A stretch of DNA of 9,832 bases from contig JANYDP010000524.1 in NCBI GenBank assembly GCA_025363535.1, positions 1 through 9,832 on the forward strand, written 5' to 3'. The position numbers and the translations under genes were made by a program. Of the stretch, positions 6,145-9,832 are shown piece after piece. A model generated the notes under the pieces. That model was not told the DNA's origin and made no database searches. It saw nothing but the letters and a program-made list of their open reading frames with translations. Source of the DNA: Verrucomicrobiota bacterium (GTDB lineage: Bacteria > Verrucomicrobiota > Verrucomicrobiia > Limisphaerales > CAIQOK01). Position 1 is the stretch's first letter. Each line of letters begins with the position of its first letter.

Positions 6145-9100
6145 AACATGACGCCGATTGCGATCACCGGTTTCAACCGGGATTTGGTGATTGAAAGCGG
6201 TGCGTCGGGACCGCCATTCAGCGTCGCCGCGGAATTTAATCCGGGCGAAAACACGGCGTTCTATCAGGCAGGATTGTCCGGCAAAACCTACGGCCTCCCG
6301 GCGTCCGGAGCGTTTACCAATGCGCTCGGCGACGGCACAACTTTTCAATTCCAACCCTACACGGGCAACAACGCCTTGGTCTTGAGCAGCGCCACGGGCA
6401 TTAGTTCCGGCACGGTGAGCTTGGTAACGCCGTTGATCTATAATCGCATCGTCATCCTCGCCAATTCCGGCGGTGGCGGCGGCACGCCAAATCTGACGCT
6501 GACCTTCACCGACGGCAGCACGTTCGTCACGAATTACAACGCGCCGAATTGGTTTTTCAACACCGGATTTGCGCTGCAAGGTGTCGACCGCATCAACCTC
6601 ACCAATGGCAGCACCGGCGGTGGGCCGAGTGATCCGCGCTTTTATCCGACGACAATTAATTTGAACGGATTGTTTGGTGTGACCAACAAGCCGCTCGCCA
6701 GCCTGACATTCAATCAGGCGGCCGGCGCGGGAGTGACGGCGATTTACGCGGTCAGCGGCGATCCAGCCACGAACATGACGCCGATCGCAGTCACTGGTTT
6801 CAACCGGGATGTGGTGGTTGACAGCACCTCCTCCGGACCGCCTTACACCACGGCGCTCAATTTTAACCAAGGTGAAAATACCGCGTTCTATCGCGCGGGA
6901 TTGTCGGGCAAAAGTTTCGGCCTGCCTGCGTCGGGCAACTTCACCAGCGCGCTGGGCGATGGCACGCTGTTTCAATTTCAATCCTACTCCGGCAGCAACG
7001 CGCTGGTTTTGAGCGGCGACACCGGCATCACCAACGGCACGCTCACGTTGGCGACGCCAGCGACTTACAGCCGCATCGCCGTCCTCGCGAACTCCGGCAA
7101 CGGCACGAGCGGCACGGGCACGCTGATACTTCGCTTCAGCGACAATACGACTTTTGTCACGAATTACTACGCGCCGAACTGGTTTAACGACCCGACGAAC
7201 ATCGCGTTGCAAGGCGTCGAACGCATCAATCTCGCCACCGGTGCCACGAGCGGTGCGACCACGAATCCTCGCTTTCATCAAGCCACGATTGATCTTGCGG
7301 CCGCGCTGGGTGCGAATAACAAACCATTGGTCAGTCTTACGTTCAACAAGCCGCTGGCCAATTCCACCGGCATCTATGCGGTCAGCGGCCTTTTGTCCGC
7401 GTCGGCGACGAACATTTTTACTCTGGCGGTCGTCACCAATCTTCCGGCGGCAAATCTTCAGACCGTGTCCGCAACTCTCAACGGACAAGTGCTCGCCACC
7501 GGCGGTTCTGTGCCCACCATCACGCTCTATTTCGGAACGGCGGATGGCGGAACCAATGTCGGAGGGTGGACACAGAGCATTGTGATCGGCGCACAATCGG
7601 GTTTGTTCACTCAAGCGGTTGCCGGACTTTCGCCAAACACGCTTTATTATTTCAACGCCAAAGCTGTGAATGCTGCGGGAACTTCCTGGGCTTCGCCTTC
7701 CAAAACTTTTACGACGCTCACGCCCTCACTTGCGAGTGTCACCAATCTTCCCGCGACCGGCGTGCAAGCCACTTCAGCCACGCTCAACGGACAGGTGGTT
7801 TCCACCGGCGGCGACACGCCTTCAGTCACGGTCTATTACGGGCCGAACGATGGCGGCACCAGCGCCGCTGCGTGGTTGAACAGTCTTGCGTTGGGAGCGC
7901 AGGCCGGAGTTTTTGCGCAGACGGTTTTCGGGCTGGCCACCAACACGACTTATTACTTCACCGCCCGCGCCGTGAACAGCGCGGGCACAGCGTGGGCGGC
8001 TCCGTCCAAATTTTTCACGACGCTGGCGACGAATCCGGTCCAGTCCCTCACCGCCGTTCTCACTTATCACAACGACAACGCGCGGCTTGGCGCGAACACC
8101 AATGAAACTTTGCTCACGCTGGGCAACGTCAACACCAACAGCTTCGGCAAATTATTTAATTATGCCGTGGACGGTTTTGTTTATGCGCAGCCGCTAGTGC
8201 TCACGAATGTTTCCATTCTCGGCAAAGGCGTGCATAACGTCTTGTATGTGGTCACGGAGCACGAAAGCGTTTACGCCTTCGACGCCGACAGCAATGCGGG
8301 CGCGAATGTCGCACCGCTCTGGCAGGTGAGTTTTCTGATCAACGGCGCGACGACGGTTCCCGCCGGTGATGTCGGCACGAGCGACATTACCCCGGAAATC
8401 GGCATCACCAGCACGCCGGTGATTGATCCGATCACGGGGACAATTTATATCGAAGCCAAAACCAAGGAGGCGGGAGTTTATGTTCACCGGCTGCACGCGC
8501 TGGATGTGGCCACGGGATTGGAACGCACGAATTTTAACAGCCCGGTCATCATCGCCGCGACCAACTATTCCGGCGTCGGCAGCGGAGACAACGACGGTGC
8601 GGGCCACGTTCTCTGGAATCCGATGCGCGAGCACAACCGTCCCGCGCTCGCGTTGTTGAATGGAAAAATTTATATCGCCTACGCCTCGCATGGCGACAAC
8701 ACGCCGTATCACGGCTGGCTGTTTGCCTACAATGCCACGAATGTCGCGCAGCAAACGAGCGTCTATAACACCACGCCCAACGGCGGGCAGGGTGGTTTCT
8801 GGCAGGGTGGGGGAGGGGCGGCGATTGATGCCTCGGGGAATATTTATCTGATGACCGGCAACGGTTCGTTCAACGCCACCGGCGCCACATTTGATCCATC
8901 CACGAATAATTTTTCAATGAGCGCGATAAAATTTTCCACGACAAATGGAATCCGGGTGACGGACTATTTCACACCGTTCAACCAGTCCTCGCTTAGCGGC
9001 GCGGATTCGGATCTGGGTTCCGGTGCGCCAATTGTTTTGCCTGATTCGGCGGGTGGAGGCGGACACACGCACCTACTCGTGGTCGCCGGCAAATCGGGAA

Positions 9101-9832
9101 TGATCTATCTCGTGGACCGCGACAACATGGGTCACTTCAACGCGGCAAATGACAGCCAGATCGTGCAGTCGTTCAGCGGGCTGGCGGCTGGCGGTCAGAA
9201 CGGCAATTACGCCACGCCCGCGTACTTCAATGGCCTGCTTTATTTCATCGGCATGAACGACAATCTGCGTTCCTACCGCATGACCAACGGGACGATTCTC
9301 ACCACGCCGACGCTCGGCTCGACGACCTTCGGCACCAAGGCCAGCAGTTCGCCAAGCATTTCCGCGAACGGCACCAACGATGCGATTCTTTGGATGATTG
9401 AGTCCGAGGGGCAGAATCCCGTCGGCTCCGCCGTGTTGCGCGCCTATAACGCCACGAATGTCGCCCAGGAAATTTACAACAGCAGCCAGCTTATCTCGCG
9501 CGATGATCCCGGCACGTCCGTGAAATTCACCGTGCCGACGATTGCCAACGGCAAAGTTTACGTCGGCGGACAATACGTCGTGTCCGTTTTTGGCAACGGC
9601 GTTTTCCTGACGACCCCGACCATTGCGCCAAACGGCGGCACATTTACCAACTCGGTGACGGTCACGCTTGCCGACGCCACGCCGGGAGTCACGATCTATT
9701 ACACGTTGGATAATTCAACCCCGACGACCAACTCGCTGCTCTACGCGGCACCGTTTGTTTTGTTCAACAGTGCGAATGTGCAGGCGGTCGCGGTCAAGGC
9801 CGGGTCCGTCAACAGCGGCGTGGCCAGCGCCA
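6085..9832 (+). CDS. Large secreted protein: duplicated unnamed domain, FN3 pair, PQQ/BamB-like propeller, HEX_C (3' end missing)
   Basis: Frame 1 is open from ATG 6085 to the window edge: 1249 complete codons, no stop. An in-frame TAA at 6073-6075 bounds the start, and this ATG gives a good Sec signal peptide, so the choice is firm. Residues: signal peptide 1-19/20; unnamed domain copy A 21-229 and copy B 230-435; FN3-like modules 447-546 and 549-648; PQQ/BamB-like beta-propeller about 659-1172; chitobiase C-terminal-like (HEX_C) module from 1177, cut by the edge. The propeller probably acts as a binding scaffold; no heme-binding CxxCH is present, and indeed no cysteine occurs in the visible 1249 residues. 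The gene lies 26 bases after gene 1 on the same strand, so co-transcription is possible. Extracellular or surface location is inferred; the ligand is unknown. Confidence 0.93.
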   Translation, partial: MRRFFTLTLALTAALAAPAANMTPIAITGFNRDLVIESGASGPPFSVAAEFNPGENTAFYQAGLSGKTYGLPASGAFTNALGDGTTFQFQPYTGNNALVLSSATGISSGTVSLVTPLIYNRIVILANSGGGGGTPNLTLTFTDGSTFVTNYNAPNWFFNTGFALQGVDRINLTNGSTGGGPSDPRFYPTTINLNGLFGVTNKPLASLTFNQAAGAGVTAIYAVSGDPATNMTPIAVTGFNRDVVVDSTSSGPPYTTALNFNQGENTAFYRAGLSGKSFGLPASGNFTSALGDGTLFQFQSYSGSNALVLSGDTGITNGTLTLATPATYSRIAVLANSGNGTSGTGTLILRFSDNTTFVTNYYAPNWFNDPTNIALQGVERINLATGATSGATTNPRFHQATIDLAAALGANNKPLVSLTFNKPLANSTGIYAVSGLLSASATNIFTLAVVTNLPAANLQTVSATLNGQVLATGGSVPTITLYFGTADGGTNVGGWTQSIVIGAQSGLFTQAVAGLSPNTLYYFNAKAVNAAGTSWASPSKTFTTLTPSLASVTNLPATGVQATSATLNGQVVSTGGDTPSVTVYYGPNDGGTSAAAWLNSLALGAQAGVFAQTVFGLATNTTYYFTARAVNSAGTAWAAPSKFFTTLATNPVQSLTAVLTYHNDNARLGANTNETLLTLGNVNTNSFGKLFNYAVDGFVYAQPLVLTNVSILGKGVHNVLYVVTEHESVYAFDADSNAGANVAPLWQVSFLINGATTVPAGDVGTSDITPEIGITSTPVIDPITGTIYIEAKTKEAGVYVHRLHALDVATGLERTNFNSPVIIAATNYSGVGSGDNDGAGHVLWNPMREHNRPALALLNGKIYIAYASHGDNTPYHGWLFAYNATNVAQQTSVYNTTPNGGQGGFWQGGGGAAIDASGNIYLMTGNGSFNATGATFDPSTNNFSMSAIKFSTTNGIRVTDYFTPFNQSSLSGADSDLGSGAPIVLPDSAGGGGHTHLLVVAGKSGMIYLVDRDNMGHFNAANDSQIVQSFSGLAAGGQNGNYATPAYFNGLLYFIGMNDNLRSYRMTNGTILTTPTLGSTTFGTKASSSPSISANGTNDAILWMIESEGQNPVGSAVLRAYNATNVAQEIYNSSQLISRDDPGTSVKFTVPTIANGKVYVGGQYVVSVFGNGVFLTTPTIAPNGGTFTNSVTVTLADATPGVTIYYTLDNSTPTTNSLLYAAPFVLFNSANVQAVAVKAGSVNSGVASA
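6145..6771 (+). repeat. Unnamed ~208-residue domain, copy A (tandem duplication)
   Basis: Copy A spans residues 21-229 of gene 2, from N-M-T-P-I-A-I-T-G-F-N-R-D to Y-A-V-S-G plus a short D-P-A-T linker. Landmarks are GENTAFYQAGLSGK, GLPASG.FT.ALGDGT.FQFQ, RI..LANSG, T.FVTNY.APNWF, ALQGV.RINL and NKPL.SLTFN. I do not recognise a named family. The alternation of short hydrophobic strands and Gly/Asn turns suggests an all-beta sandwich. The pattern appears to recur in verrucomicrobial exported proteins, stated from memory only. Confidence 0.85.
6772..7389 (+). repeat. Unnamed ~208-residue domain, copy B (tandem duplication)
   Basis: Copy B spans residues 230-435 of gene 2 and aligns with copy A nearly end to end without large gaps. 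By hand count about 76 of the first 109 aligned residues are identical, and the divergence is spread evenly. The main differences are the linker after LANSG (Gly-rich in A, NGTSGTG in B), APNWFFNTGF versus APNWFNDPTN, and a shorter tail. This looks like an old in-frame duplication under selection, not a recent one. Confidence 0.85.
7423..8028 (+). repeat. Two tandem FN3-like modules of gene 2
   Basis: Module 1 (7423-7722) and module 2 (7729-8028) share VTNLPA, SATLNGQV.STGG (ATGG in 1), a (Y/F)G..DGGT stretch, GL..NT.YYF.A.AVN.AGT.WA.PSK.F.TL. The L.P.T.YYF...AVN..G pattern is the classic FN3 strand F-G region. In exported bacterial proteins such modules space catalytic and binding domains. 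The two are closer to each other than expected for random FN3 pairs, so one likely arose from the other. Confidence 0.83.
8059..9600 (+). other. PQQ/BamB-like beta-propeller domain of gene 2
   Basis: The region opens LTYHNDNARLGANTNETLLTLGNV, then FVYAQPLVL, HNVLYVVTEHESVYAFDAD, GDVGTSDITPEIGITSTPVID, YIAYASHGDNTPYHGW, a glycine-rich GGFWQGGGGAAID, YLMTGNGSFNA, VDRDNMGHFN and VPTIANGKVYVGGQ. This matches a family, common in Acidobacteria and Verrucomicrobia, of quinoprotein-like propellers annotated as PQQ-binding-like or BamB-like. Blade repetition shows in the short motif AYNATNVAQ at 8725-8751 and again at 9442-9468. A redox function is not supported, because no cytochrome motif is present and no PQQ-ligand set could be assigned. 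A binding scaffold is the safer reading. Confidence 0.82.
9613..9832 (+). other. Chitobiase/hexosaminidase C-terminal-like (HEX_C) module, truncated
   Basis: After the propeller the sequence reads TPTIAPNGGTFTNSVTVTL, then GVTIYYTLDNSTPTTNSLLY, APFVLFNSANVQAVAVKAG. The I.YT.D.S.PT...LY..P......V.A.A pattern is the hallmark of the chitobiase C-terminal (HEX_C_1) beta-sandwich, a non-catalytic appendage in many exported proteins. The window ends before the module does, so later domains and the stop are unseen. Confidence 0.8.

Noticed and set aside
5914..7614. 566-codon open frame on the minus strand across the gene junction
   Set aside because: It lies opposite two well-supported plus-strand genes, its product is Arg-rich and low in complexity with no recognisable domain, and it mirrors the tandem repeat of gene 2. 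It is a by-product of codon bias.
7154..8105. Overlapping plus-strand open frames of 143 and 179 codons in alternate frames
   Set aside because: The continuous frame from 6085 encodes the duplicated domain and FN3 modules here; the alternate frames give Arg/Ser-rich, non-domain products.

Overview
The window reads as part of a bacterial chromosome from the Verrucomicrobiota, most likely the Pedosphaera/Limisphaerales group. This is inferred from protein architecture, not from any marker gene. The clues are giant secreted Thr/Asn/Gly-rich proteins that combine lamin-tail domains, CotH-type kinase domains, Ig-like modules and a characteristic C-terminal module, in fairly GC-rich DNA.

Layout: almost the whole window is two very large plus-strand genes, both cut by the window edges. 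Gene 1 (open from before base 1, stop at 6058) encodes at least 2018 residues. It has six lamin-tail (LTD) modules, a divergent CotH-like kinase domain in the middle, carbohydrate-binding-like and Ig-like linker modules, and a short C-terminal module. A 26-base gap follows, holding a perfect TATAAT hexamer but no Shine-Dalgarno sequence. Gene 2 (ATG at 6085, still open at 9832) has a clear Sec signal peptide, two tandem copies of a ~208-residue domain I cannot name, two FN3-like modules, a PQQ/BamB-like beta-propeller and the start of a chitobiase C-terminal-like (HEX_C) module. Gene 2 does not appear as a complete ORF because its stop lies beyond the window; I read it codon by codon and found no internal stop.

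Both products look exported and built for surface or extracellular binding. Their close same-strand spacing allows co-expression, but nothing in the sequence fixes a substrate or shows that they interact. I saw no RNA genes, CRISPR arrays, insertion sequences or terminators. The minus strand holds only shadow ORFs. The best leads are the divergent CotH domain, which lacks lysine where the nucleotide-binding lysine block is expected, the unnamed duplicated domain of gene 2, the lack of cysteine in gene 2, and the possibly near-leaderless start of gene 2.
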